Shown one piece after another: positions 40,703-50,600 of a stretch of 64,000 bases of DNA. Each line of letters opens with the position of its first letter. Within the stretch, counting starts at the first letter, position 1. The DNA comes from Melanocharis versteri. Lineage: Eukaryota; Chordata; Aves; Passeriformes; Melanocharitidae. The translations under genes and the position numbers were made by a program. Where the stretch lies: NCBI GenBank assembly GCA_013397845.1, contig VZTG01007436.1:1338181-1402180 (forward strand), in the 5' to 3' direction. The notes below the pieces were generated by a model. It made no database searches, was not told the DNA's origin, and was given only the letters and a program-made list of their open reading frames with translations.

Positions 40703-41605
40703 GCCGCGATCGCGTTTCAGGGGCAGCACATTCCGCAGGAACCGCTGCTGCAGAAACACACACGGGCAGAGAAAGGAGGTCATTGCAAGCAAAGGGGGGA
40801 ACCTGCATCGGAGGTTAGATTCCCAGGAGTTTATGCGGGAATAATAGGGAGCATGCGATGGGGTTTGTTTTGCGTTGGGTGACAGGCTGCAATTTGCCAT
40901 AATAACCCCCTTTCCCTCCCCTCTCCCAGCGTAGGGGGCTTGTCACTAGGCTGGGTACTTTTTTTCCTTTAGCATCGGAGGCTGATGCACGTGTTTGCAG
41001 ACACTTGCGCTGGGTAAATGCATTGCAATGCTCTGCGTTTTGCAGGGGAGGGGGAGCAGCAGCAGGAGGTGATGGCTGGGTTGGATGGGGTGGGGAGAGG
41101 GGGAATGGAGTGGCGGAGGGAAGCCAGGGGATGGCTGAGGTTTTTGTGTTGCATGTTCCCACCCTGTCTTTCTCAGCCGGCAATTGTTCCTTCGCAGACG
41201 GGGTGACAGAGAAGTCCCTGTGCTTCGCATGGCGAAACTTGCAGGGACCTGCATGTGGCTGCAGAGCTGGGAGTCATTGTCGTCGTCCCCGTTCCCACCC
41301 CCTCCTCCCTCCCTCGGCGGTGCGGGGTGTGTGTGTGCGCGATAAGCGGCTGCCAGTGCCAGGCACCTTGGGAGGGTTATGCTGGGAGCATGCTGTTCCA
41401 TCTCGCCCGCCCGGGCGAGTGCCAGGCTCTGAGGCACGCGCGTGACGCTCAATATTTAAGGCTGCTCATTAGTGTGTGTCGCGCGCCCGCCCGCCCTGCC
41501 GAGCTGGTTCAGGCGGCCGCCGCCGGTGTCTCGGCAGCGCTCGCGCTCCCGAACAAACTTCGGGAGGGAGCGGGTGGGGCGGCGGCGGGGGGGGTGGTGA
41601 GGGCG

Positions 41606-41765
41606 NNNNNNNNNNNNNNNNNNNNNNNNNNNNNNNNNNNNNNNNNNNNNNNNNNNNNNNNNNNNNNNNNNNNNNNNNNNNNNNNNNNNNNNNNNNNNNN
41701 NNNNNNNNNNNNNNNNNNNNNNNNNNNNNNNNNNNNNNNNNNNNNNNNNNNNNNNNNNNNNNNNN
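41606..41765. other. Assembly gap (160 N)
   Basis: A run of 160 ambiguous bases flanked on both sides by extremely GC-rich sequence. This is typical of promoter CpG islands that are lost in short-read bird assemblies. The gap length may be estimated and not measured. Any open frame crossing it is meaningless. Confidence 0.98.
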
Positions 41766-42007
41766 CCGCGGTGCGGGTGCGCGCACGGCCCCGGCCCCCG
41801 GGGCTGCCCTGCCCGCGGGGCGCCGTGCCCCGGGGCGCACAGCCTGCGGGCCGGGGGTTCCTGCCTCGGGAATGGCAGATCCCGGAGCAGGGCGTGCAGG
41901 GCGCGGAGCCAGCCCCGGCTCGGCCCCTGTCAAATGCAACAATGCCTTGGCCCGAGGCTCTAGGCGTTGCACATCTCCGTGGCTGGGCTATGCTGCAAAA
42001 ACCTTAA
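41766..42007 (+). other. KAT6B: Candidate KAT6B non-coding first exon (3' part) with splice donor
   Basis: A strong donor, TTAA|GTAAGT, sits at 42007/42008 exactly where the CpG island ends and intron-like sequence begins. A first exon ending here and starting somewhere in or before the assembly gap would be a reasonable KAT6B leader exon. The exon's 5' end is unknown; I have marked only the sequence after the gap. Weaker possible donors further upstream (AAG|GTAACT at about 40477, CAAG|GTATTC at about 40420) mean other first exons are possible. Confidence 0.4.
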
Positions 42008-45000
42008 GTAAGTTGGGGAGGGGAATAGTCCAGCCTGGCAGTGCCACGTTTTGGAAGTGATGTTCACATTGTGTGTTCTTTGCCCGGACCTCACCTCTCG
42101 CACTCTGTCTTTCAACTGAGCATTGAAAATTACCCTCTCTGGTAAGAGCAGACGGTTACCCACGTCTGCTGTTGAAAACCACTATCCCAAGAAGAAATGT
42201 TTTCAGTGAAACCCTTTTTCCAGGTGGACTCTTGGCAGTGAATATTACCTTCCCGTATTTCCTGCTGTTCTCCAGTACTGTATTTTAAAGTGCTCAGAAC
42301 TTCCATGGGGGAAGGTGGGAAAGGTGAATTTGGGTGATTTTGCTGGTGTCATGTTGTGCTGATGCTGTTTCCTCTGGTGGCGCTTGCTGCTGTCATGTTG
42401 TGAAATGATTTTAAGCATGTAATCTCAAAGAAGCTTGTGGGGCATCTCAGAGCACAAGCACTTCCATCAGTTCAGTTCACATGTGCCACTCTTCTCTTCA
42501 CACCCCCGAGTCTTTGGTGTGGTTTTGAAGTTACTGTAGTGTCTACACATTTGTCTCTTTAAAATGTATAGATGTGTCATTGCCCTTTCTTGTTATTATT
42601 GGAAACTGTGTGTTGTTGTAGGGAATAATACAATAGCTGGCTTCATGACCTGAGTAATTTTTAAGAGGGATATGCATGATGGGAGTCCTTACCAGGATCT
42701 GCATTCTCCCTGTCTCTTCGTAGGTCCGTGTATTGTGCAATAGCAAAACAACTCTCTTGTGTGTTTTGCATCATTAATTGAGATGGGGTGGAATACAGAG
42801 TTGATTAGCTGCAGAATTCTAAGTAATGGCTTGGAGCAAAGAAAAATGGCAAAAATGGAATGCAATGGCAGTCTTCTCTTCTTCCTCCTCCTCTGCTGCA
42901 ATCCTTACCTGACCCTGATGCTGCAGCAGAGAGCTGGCCTGCTGCTGCTTCTCCTGATTGTGTGCAGAGCAGGTAGGAGAGAGCAGAATGAGATTGTGCT
43001 TCACAGGTCACTGGCAGGTTGCACAAGTTGCTGTCATCTCCCCCAGCTGCGTCCTCTTCTCCCCCCTTTCTTTTCGGTTTTGTTTTTTATAGCTGTGTTA
43101 ACTTAAGTTTTTTAAAGTTTAACTGCATTTACATTTATGAAAGCCAAAGCAAACTTTTCGTTATTTTTTAAAAAAAAAAACCTTTAGATTGTATGTTGTG
43201 ATATTTGTGTAGTAACTTTTAGTTTTGGTTCTTGAGAGAAGTGTAGCTTTTTTGTTGCTGTTTTTTTGACTACACAGCTTGTTTTCACAATCTGGATCAC
43301 CTGGAAGCAATTCCAGGTACTAGTTCAGTCTAAAAGACATCTTATTAGAGGATTATAGGATTACTGATGACACCTGAGATTGAAGTGTTCAGTCACTGCC
43401 TTCTTTAATTATAATCAGCTGTGCAATAGGTGTGTGCCTTATAAAGGGCATATTTGCATTCACTCTAAATCCCAAGCTGAAATTTTGCAACTTCTTTGTA
43501 TTTATCTGATAATTTATGACCTAGGTAAACGGACAAGCCTTGACTAGAGATGGTTTTTCATGTTTTAGAGGTAATGTGTTGTACTTCACCCTCTAATGCT
43601 TCTGCAGCTCTTCAGTGGTAAGCTTGTTAACAGCCTTGGTCAGTAATACAGTGCAGTCAAACTTTCTCAAATGCTTTTATTTTCAAAATAAGATACCATG
43701 AAGCGTAGAAGCTGAAATATGACAGATTACATAGAAAGAACTTCGTGACTGTTGCCATGAAAATTGGAAGTTGTTCTGTGCATTTAACAGTATGGAAAAT
43801 CTATTTTGTGATTGAATGAGTGCTGCTGAGGGCTTGATTAAAAGTTAGTTAATTGCAAGAGGAGGAAGATTAATAAATAGACATAAGTGCTTGGTACTAA
43901 TTTATAATCACTTCTTTAAAATGATATTTCCTCAAAACCTGTGTGGGTAATCATCACATTTTCTATACTAAATGATGTATGACCACCTTTCTGTACTTTT
44001 GGTAGAATTGCATTCTGAACTTAGTAGCCTGAATGTAACTTGTATTTCTGAGTGTCCTTTCAGGTTGAATCTTGAAAGCTTGTTTGTAAAACAATTTGTA
44101 TTGTCTTTATCTAGTCACTTTGCATGTAAATGTGTGTATTTCTGTATTGTCAATCTTGGATCAATCTGTCTTGATTTCTGAAAGATCTCCTTAATTTATA
44201 GCTCCAGGATCACTCACCCAAGTTGTTTTGCTAGGAAAGATGTTTGTTAGTAATAAGTTGTTCTGAATCTAGCATGTGGCAGGCCTTGGCGTACCAATCA
44301 TGGAGGTCGGGGTGCTGCACTTCTCTGCTCCAAGTGCCAGGGTAAGAGCTGTGACAAAGCAATTAAAAACTTGGGTTGGATGCACTTTGCATGGTTCCCT
44401 GAGGCAGAATGAACTTAGATGCTGTTGGAAGGTGTGTATTTAAGATGTCTTGATTTTTCCTCCTGAAATATCCTATCCTGTGCACTGGAAACTCTGTTCC
44501 TGCTGATCCACTCTACTGGTGTTGATTTAGTAGGTGCTAGCATGCAGGAGGTTGTATTACATGTAGGGAGTTTTAAGTAAATAAGTAAAAATGTGGTTCT
44601 GAATGTATATGGCTATGAAATTCCTGTACCAAGCAGTAGACTTTGTATGAAGATACAGGTTTATGCTAACCTTTTGCCACAGTCACTGGCCAATAAAAAT
44701 TCCTGTAACCCACATGTTATAGCATTTATACTGAAATGTTCATCAGTGTCCAGGAGCTTGGAACAGACCCTGTACTGTGTGTTCTGGAATTTAATGGAAG
44801 TGATGTGGTTGCTTGTATGAAATTTAATACAACAGTACTGCAGTAGATGTAAAACTGAGACAAGTATGTCTGACTCAGCAAATGCAGTGTTCAGCATTTA
44901 ATTAAGTCGTGACTATCTTAATGAAGACTTAAAGTGGAACAGCCTAACTAAATAACTTAAAAAGTAGCTTTCTAGGAATCTGGGGCTTTATACGTAGCTA

Positions 45001-47082
45001 TAGAGAACTTCCAGATCTATAGGAAGAGTGTCTGAAATAGTCTAAATGTGAGTGAGCCTCCACTATATATAGTTTTGCTTTGCTGTGTTATTGTATTTTC
45101 AGTGTCAGATTTGCGAGAGAATTTATAGGATTTGTAATGCCATGGAAACTCTTTCCTTCCCTATATTTGTCTGCATTTTGTAGCTACAGTGTTATTTTGG
45201 AATTATCTGAAAACAGTGAATATAAACAATTCTGTTAGGGGAAGAATGGCTTTTGCTAGCTGTGGTAAATAAAAAAGGTCTGTTTACAGAACAAGTTAGT
45301 ATTTGCTTACAGATACTTGAAATACATAGAACTGATACCAAATACAACTTCCATGAGTAAGGTCTGGAAGCAAGAAACAGGATCCAATCCGTGTAGATCA
45401 ATAGGGTTCAGTATGTGAGCCAGTTAAGCATTCGGGCCCTGCATTTGCATCTGGAATGTGTCTTTTTCAGTCTGGCAGTCACTTGAATTTTCCTATTTAT
45501 AAATCTGAAAATGCTTAAGCTTCGGTCAGATTCAAGACGGGCAGGTTCATAAAATGAATTGATTAATACTGACTATTCGGGTGTAGAAAAATTTTGTACT
45601 CACCAGTAACCAGTTGCTTTTTTGTTACTAATCCTGTTGTGTAGGTATAATAATGTGTGAAACATGAGCTGGAATGTATATTTAAAGACATTTTTGAGGG
45701 GTTCAAGAAGAAAAAGGTATAGGACCAAAAGTATGTGTTGTTATACTCTTTGTCTTCATAGTTGCAGAGGAATGTTGTTAACAAGTTGAAAATAATTCAG
45801 ATTACTGTATCAGTTCAGGGTTTTTTCCTAGTTAAAATTTACTCAAGCTTTTGAACGTGATTTAAATGCAGGATGGCTAGAATAAATGAACAAAATTGAG
45901 GTCCAGGACTTGTGTAATCATAGATGATTCTGTTATTTGTAGGCTGCTTGCCATAGCTTTATAAATGTAGTTGCATATTAACTCATTTTAAATTTTTGCC
46001 ATGAAACTGGTAAATCTTCCACTTTACAAGATAACCCATATATTGAGAATGAAAATTTTTCTCTTCTGTTTTTTGTTTTCCTTTGATTTGAAGTAATTAT
46101 GCAATTCTGTTAATGCCTTCAAAAGTTCTCACACTTCATGGCAGAAAAAACTAATACTTCAAATATATTTGTTTATTCATTATGCAACTCCTGTCTAAGT
46201 TTAATTTGTGAGACTTTTAAATTTTTTTTTCATATATGTTCCCAGAATGAATAAACTCCTCATCAAGATGTTCTTTCAGGTTTCTTAAATTAGTTTTTGT
46301 AGCCACTGAATTTTCTGTTGGAGTGATATATTCCATAATACGTAAGAAAAATTTTTATTAAACTGTGAGTCAATAAAACATTTTTCAATGTGACCTCTTT
46401 ATACGTCTTTGTGCTGACAACCTGTTTATGCGAAAATGCCTCCTGTTACTTTGTTTTCATTTCTGTTCCTAAGGATTTGTATCAAAAATGCCTCTGTGCT
46501 GCACGTCTTAAAATGATAAGTGCTTTTGTGATACCTTTTGGTTTTGTAGGGTACCTAAATATTAATGATGGATGTAATACTGGTGACTGGTTTCTGATAT
46601 TTTTGGTTTCGATTTTTCTGAGTTGTGTAATCAACATTGCAGGACACTTAGAGACAGGATACTGTAAGAATTGGCAGTGGTTAATAATTTGTCTTTCTTT
46701 GGTTGGGGTTTGGTTTTCTGTTTGTTTGAGTTTTCTAGTGCATGTGTAATCCATGCAGAAATGATTTGTAGGCAGTTTGTTTTAGAGAGTGTTTTCAGAT
46801 CCCTGACTGAATGGAAATTGTCCAGCAGGTCAGTAGTAGGTTAAGTATTGGGGTGATGGAATTTAGGAAAACTAAATCCACTGACTGTTACGAGAAACAG
46901 AAGGATTTTATGATGACTTGTTTGGTGTGGCGTAGGAGCTGGCAAATGTTTCATATAATATCGCAAAGATTTTTGTATAGTGCAGCATCTATAGTATGAA
47001 TGCATGTCTGAATGGGTTTTTGATTTTTAATACTTCATCATTAACTGTATTCTCTCCCTGCCTCTTGTTTTTCTTTTTAAAG
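42008..47082 (+). other. KAT6B: KAT6B 5' intronic region
   Basis: The region lies between the CpG island and the acceptor of the first coding exon. It is rich in T over A and G over C on the + strand, as often seen along the transcribed coding strand of vertebrate introns. It ends in a good acceptor: a pyrimidine-rich run from about 47051 followed by AAAG at 47079-47082. An exon-like segment lies at 42725-42972. The 119-codon frame at 46390-46749 is hydrophobic but follows from T-rich composition. Confidence 0.7.
42725..42972 (+). other. Candidate additional KAT6B leader exon
   Basis: The segment is preceded by a good acceptor (CTCCCTGTCTCTTCGTAG, ending 42724) and followed by a donor (GAGCAG|GTAGGA, boundary 42972/42973). 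It is richer in GC and CAG/CTG words than the surrounding intron. It contains a frame starting at ATG 42783, with further in-frame ATGs in strong context at 42846 and 42855, encoding a leucine-rich hydrophobic peptide. If spliced to 47083 it would be a 5' UTR exon. It could equally be a chance arrangement or an unrelated transcript's exon; no transcript evidence is available to me. Confidence 0.3.
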
Positions 47083-47126
47083 GTTGCAACAAACTTTCTT
47101 TTAAGGACGTACCAGTGTCATCACAG

Positions 47127-47162
47127 ATGAACCCCCTCTACATTTCGGTAACAGTAACATAA
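47127..47162 (+). promoter_or_regulatory. Upstream ORF 1 in KAT6B leader
   Basis: ATG at 47127 in weak context (C at -3, A at +4), 11 codons, ending TAA at 47160-47162. It is 196 nt before the main start codon, so reinitiation is possible. If the candidate exon 42725-42972 is spliced upstream, this ATG becomes an internal codon of a longer upstream frame. Confidence 0.6.
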
Positions 47163-47228
47163 TTGGGAAGTTTCAGTCAGCAGGTATTTCTCTGCTTTTT
47201 CTGACTCCTCAGGGTGGATATTTTTGAC

Positions 47229-47270
47229 ATGTGTCCAAGCAGTGTGTGGAATCCTTTCATTTGTGTTTGA
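47229..47270 (+). promoter_or_regulatory. Upstream ORF 2 in KAT6B leader
   Basis: ATG at 47229 with G at -3 (moderate context), 13 codons, ending TGA at 47268-47270. It ends 88 nt before the KAT6B start codon. The peptide is not recognisable. Confidence 0.6.
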
Positions 47271-47320
47271 GGTGTGAACAACCTCTGAAAGATCAGCTAA
47301 AAGGATAAGGAGGAACCTCT

Positions 47321-47365
47321 ATGGGTAACTCTTGGCTGGAAACAATTACTGGTCAACCATGGTAA
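47321..47365 (+). promoter_or_regulatory. Upstream ORF 3, overlapping the KAT6B start codon
   Basis: ATG at 47321 (T at -3, G at +4), 14 codons, reading CCA TGG TAA across the main start. Its TAA stop is at 47363-47365, four bases beyond the KAT6B ATG (47359-47361), in the +1/+2-shifted frame. Ribosomes that use this ATG would pass the KAT6B start and stop on top of it. That could reduce KAT6B translation or place it under termination-reinitiation. Function is inference. Confidence 0.6.
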
Positions 47366-47979
47366 AACTTGCCAACCCTCTTTATACGGAGTGGATTCTG
47401 GAAGCTATACAAAAAGTTAAAAAGCAAAAGCAAAGGCCTTCTGAAGAAAGAATATGTCATGCTGTTTGTGCTTCGCATGGATTAGATAAGAAGACTGTTT
47501 CAGAACAGTTGGAACTTAGTGTTCAAGATGGTTCTATTCTTAAAGTCACTAACAAAGGTCTTGCATCCTACAAGGACCCAGATAATCCTGGACGGTTTTC
47601 ATGTGTTAAACCTGGCACTATTCCTAAATCTGTTAAGGGATCTAGAGGAGCTTGTAATGAGCTTCGTAATGTGGATTGGAATAAACTCTTGAGAAGAGCA
47701 ATTGAAGGGCTTCAAGAACCTAATGGCTCCTCCCTGAAAAACATAGAGAAATATTTGAGAAGTCAAAATGACCTAGCAAGTATTTTCAACAATCCTGCCT
47801 TTCAGCAGAGGTTGCGGCTGGGAGCAAAACGTGCTGTGAACAATGGGAGGTTACTGAAGGATGGTCCTCAGTATAGAGTGAATTATGGCAATTTGGAAAG
47901 CAAAGGAGCTCCAAAATACTCCAGCACCTTCCCAGCTTCTCTTCCACCTGTCAGCCTACTACCCCATGAAAAAGACCAG
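47359..47979 (+). CDS. KAT6B: Histone acetyltransferase KAT6B (MORF), first coding exon
   Basis: KAT6B is the MYST-family catalytic subunit of the MOZ/MORF complex (with BRPF, ING5 and MEAF6), which acetylates histone H3 in the nucleus. This exon encodes residues 1-207. Residues 1-77 (MVKLANPLYTEWILEAI...) form the SAMD1-like winged helix, a family domain known to bind unmethylated CpG DNA. Residues about 103-176 (RNVDWNKLLRRAIEGL to LLKDGPQYRVNYG) are the H15-like winged helix. The exon ends in SLLPHEKDQ just before the expected double PHD finger, which is on exons outside the window. Start chosen at 47359: strong Kozak (A at -3, G at +4), family N-terminus and an in-frame TAA upstream. The exon ends CAG|GTAAGT in phase 0. 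The paralogue KAT6A is excluded because it lacks the PGTIPKSVKGSRGACNELRN-type linker and has a different second half. The frame is intact. Confidence 0.97.
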
Positions 47980-50520
47980 GTAAGTCTGAAAAATGAGAGC
48001 TGATGTAGTAATGAGAAACTATTCTTGTTATCCTTTGTTTATTTACCTAATGCAAAAATGATGATTCTTTTCGTGCTTTATTTACCCATTTAAATGTATA
48101 TGAGTGAGGATGCATGTCCAAGATTCATGCAGAATCAGCTCTGGTAAATGATTTTTAGTTGGCTCCCTATGTCCTGTCGTTCTGCATTGGATGGTTTGCT
48201 TTGTGGATTTTCAGTAGATGAACAGAGCAGCAGGGAAGAGTACAGCTGTATGCTCTGTTGTAGGTGTGAGATTGTTCTGTCTTGCCTGACAGTCTGGTGT
48301 AGCTGAAATCTGCAGTGTGATTTGATTGTGGCCTTTTACCTTCATTTTCTGCCTGGATATACTGATTTTCTTTTGGTTTGACTGCCACCTGAAATGCCAC
48401 TGGTAGAACTTGTGATGTTTAAGACGGTTAGAATTATTTTTTAATGATATTTGTATGTAGATAGCTTTAAAATGACAGTTAATAGAATCCGGAATTAATG
48501 TAAATATTCTAGGAACAGAAGTGAAGGTGTTAGAGTGACAATTTGAGCTAAACTGCAGGATCCTCCTTCTGTTTCACTTTTGTTGCACTCCCTGCATGGG
48601 TTTATTTTTGCTATTACTTGAGTCATGTTTTGAAGTTAATTGTTCCCAGGGTTTCAGCCTTGAGGGAGAAAGGGCAATCAATTAGGTTTTTGTTTATGAA
48701 AGGATAGTGTCAAAGACATGTCTGCAGGCATTCTTTGATCATTTCCCATTTAGTATGGTAAAGTGTGTTTGGAATTTTCAGTGTACTTGGAGGAAAGAAA
48801 GTTACCTGTTGTAGTCGAATTGGCTTACTTCAAATATTTGTAAGTTGATAGTTTGGGGTTCTTTGTTTTCTTTTTTTGTTTTTGTTTTCCTCTTCTGGCT
48901 GGTCAAGTTTGATGGCAGTTTTAGACATGGAATAGTCCAGACAGTTTTGTTGTTGTAGAAGTGCCACCAGTGTCTCCTAGAAGTTGCATGATGGTTTTCA
49001 CTAGTCTTTTTCCTTTGAGGGTGAGATGCTGGAGGGTGAGAGTAGAAAATGCTTGTGTTGGAATTATTTAGGGAGGTCTTCAGGAACAGTTGTTTGAGGA
49101 ACTGTCAGGGGTGAGTAGTTGTAGCTTTATCTTTGTGAGCTTTTCTAAATGTGTGTTAAATATGATTGCATTTATATATGGATATCTCTTTCTGTCAAAT
49201 TGGACTTTTCAGGTATTTGAGGAATGCATGGAGCTTCACGCGCTATAATCAGAATGGAAATTCAAAAGTGCTGCATACTGTGCAATTACTTCTGTAGCTG
49301 TACACTGTAAACATTTAATTACTTGTAGTGATAAAGCTGTCTGTTTAAGTACTTTGAGTTTCTACTGTAATTCTGGTACTGTAATGACATGAAAAATGTG
49401 AGGTCTGGAGTACTGAGCAACCCAAGTAACATGAATTCTGTAGAAACAAAAATCACCCTTGTTAGCCTACCTACTGGGACTGGCACCTATTGCAAGGTAT
49501 GTTAGTTGGGTCATGGTCCTGAAAAAGCCATTACTGCCATACTAAAATACTGGTATAAGGATAAATCTGTCTTCTAGAAGTTAGCCAAACAAATCTGTTC
49601 TCTAGCAAGTGCTTTGGCAAGAAATAAGCTTTCATTTGGGTGCCTCAAAATTAGCAGTGTGACTTGCGTGTTTAAAAACTGGCATACGGTTTTTCCTGAC
49701 AAAAATAGTTTTGATGTGAGGTTGGTGAATCTGTAGTTCCATGTTAGTGTAGTGCACCACTTAGTTGTGTTAGCTGTGACCCAAGTTACTGAGCAAATAT
49801 ATAGAGACTTGTTTTAAATACGGGATTTTTACTGGTCTTCCCTATGTGGGGCTTTAAGTACTTCAGGGGCAGTTCTGGAAGTAAGTGTACATAACTTGTC
49901 CCTGTTATTGGGATGTGACTGCATCTTCCTTTGAAATTGATGTTAATTCGTGTATAAGGAGAATGACATTGCAGGAAAACTGTTCGGCTATTCTTATTGG
50001 AAGCATTCAAGTGACAGTATGGTGCATGTCAAGATTATTTATTGAAATTAATACAATAAATGTATCCAACTGGCATCTCTTGGAAATGGCTAATGTTTGA
50101 CGAGATTGGTATATTTTAAAGTTTCTTTGGCTCTTTCTATAGCTAGCATAATTAAGAGATGACTTTTGTTGGGGTAGCTAATTTTGTATGTTTGTTTTTT
50201 TATTTTCAAATACTAGAGGTGATGTTCTAGTATGTCTTTTGTTGACTTTTCTGGAGGAAAAGAACAAATATAGGGATGCACAGAAACCTGTTTTGATGAC
50301 TGTGGAGGTTTGAGTAATTTTGATTATTTTTCTTTCTTTAATGCATAATTAACATTCATCAGGATGAGGCAGAATATTTGGTGCACTAGAAGTGCATTAG
50401 AGCTCTCTCTTTGTCAGTCTGAACATTCACACTCATAGTACCAAATGCAGACTCTGAACCTTTCTTCCTGAGTGAGTGAAAGGTGATCAGAAGAGATACA
50501 GTGTGGCCTCTGTGGGGCAA

Positions 50521-50600
50521 GGTGGTTGTGTTGTGTGTGGGTTGTTGTTGGTTTGTTTGGGGTTTTTTTGGTTGTTTGGTTTTGGGATTTCTGTTTTTGC
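50521..50600 (+). repeat. G/T-rich low-complexity tract
   Basis: About 80 nt composed almost wholly of G and T on the + strand (GGTTGT, TTGTTTGG, TTTTGGTTG words). It is low-complexity sequence within the KAT6B intron. The minus-strand frame across it, rich in Thr, Asn, Gln and Pro, is an artefact of composition. Confidence 0.8.

Larger units (their letters stand above)
39700..42010 (+). promoter_or_regulatory. KAT6B: CpG island, presumed KAT6B promoter
   Basis: CpG dinucleotides and overall GC rise sharply from about 39.72 kb. They are densest at 39.72-39.93, 40.2-40.33, 40.38-40.83 and 41.16-41.93 kb, then drop back by 42.05 kb. This is the only such island in the window and lies 5-7 kb upstream of the first KAT6B coding exon on the same strand. 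A GC box (GGGGCGG, 41576-41582) and a CRE-like TGACGCTCA (41443-41451) just before a TATTTAAG (41453-41460) are possible core-promoter elements. The transcription start cannot be placed from sequence alone, and part of the island is missing in an assembly gap. Confidence 0.75.
47083..47358 (+). other. KAT6B: KAT6B 5' untranslated part of first coding exon
   Basis: It starts immediately after the acceptor AG at 47081-47082 and runs to the base before the start codon, 276 nt. In the main coding frame a TAA lies at 47326-47328, so translation of KAT6B cannot begin much further upstream from an AUG. The leader has three ATG-started upstream ORFs, listed separately, which suggests that scanning ribosomes are impeded. 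Confidence 0.8.

Noticed and set aside
40341..41452. Many overlapping frames of 85-168 codons on both strands in the CpG island
   Set aside because: High GC and GA repeats make stop codons rare. The peptides are Arg/Glu/Ser/Pro-rich repeats in all frames, which is expected of non-coding promoter sequence.
41255..42060. Frames of 167-250 codons spanning the N gap
   Set aside because: They exist only because ambiguous bases are read as open codons.
42371..42386. Second CTCF-like word on the minus strand after the CpG island
   Set aside because: CCACCAGAGG matches the first part of the core, but the required GGC that follows is replaced by AAA-type bases.
46390..46749. 119-codon hydrophobic frame on + in the KAT6B 5' intron
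   Set aside because: Phe/Leu/Val/Cys content follows from T/G-rich intron sequence. No recognisable family and no splice context.
47332..47358. Extension of KAT6B nine codons upstream via TTG
   Set aside because: There is no AUG in this extension, an in-frame TAA lies just upstream (47326-47328), and the family N-terminus begins at the strong-context ATG at 47359.
47359..47979. Assignment to the paralogue KAT6A
   Set aside because: The first 75 residues are shared by both, but the linker after the SYKDPDNPGR motif and the NNPAFQQRLRLGAKRAVNNG segment match KAT6B, as does the ADK neighbour.
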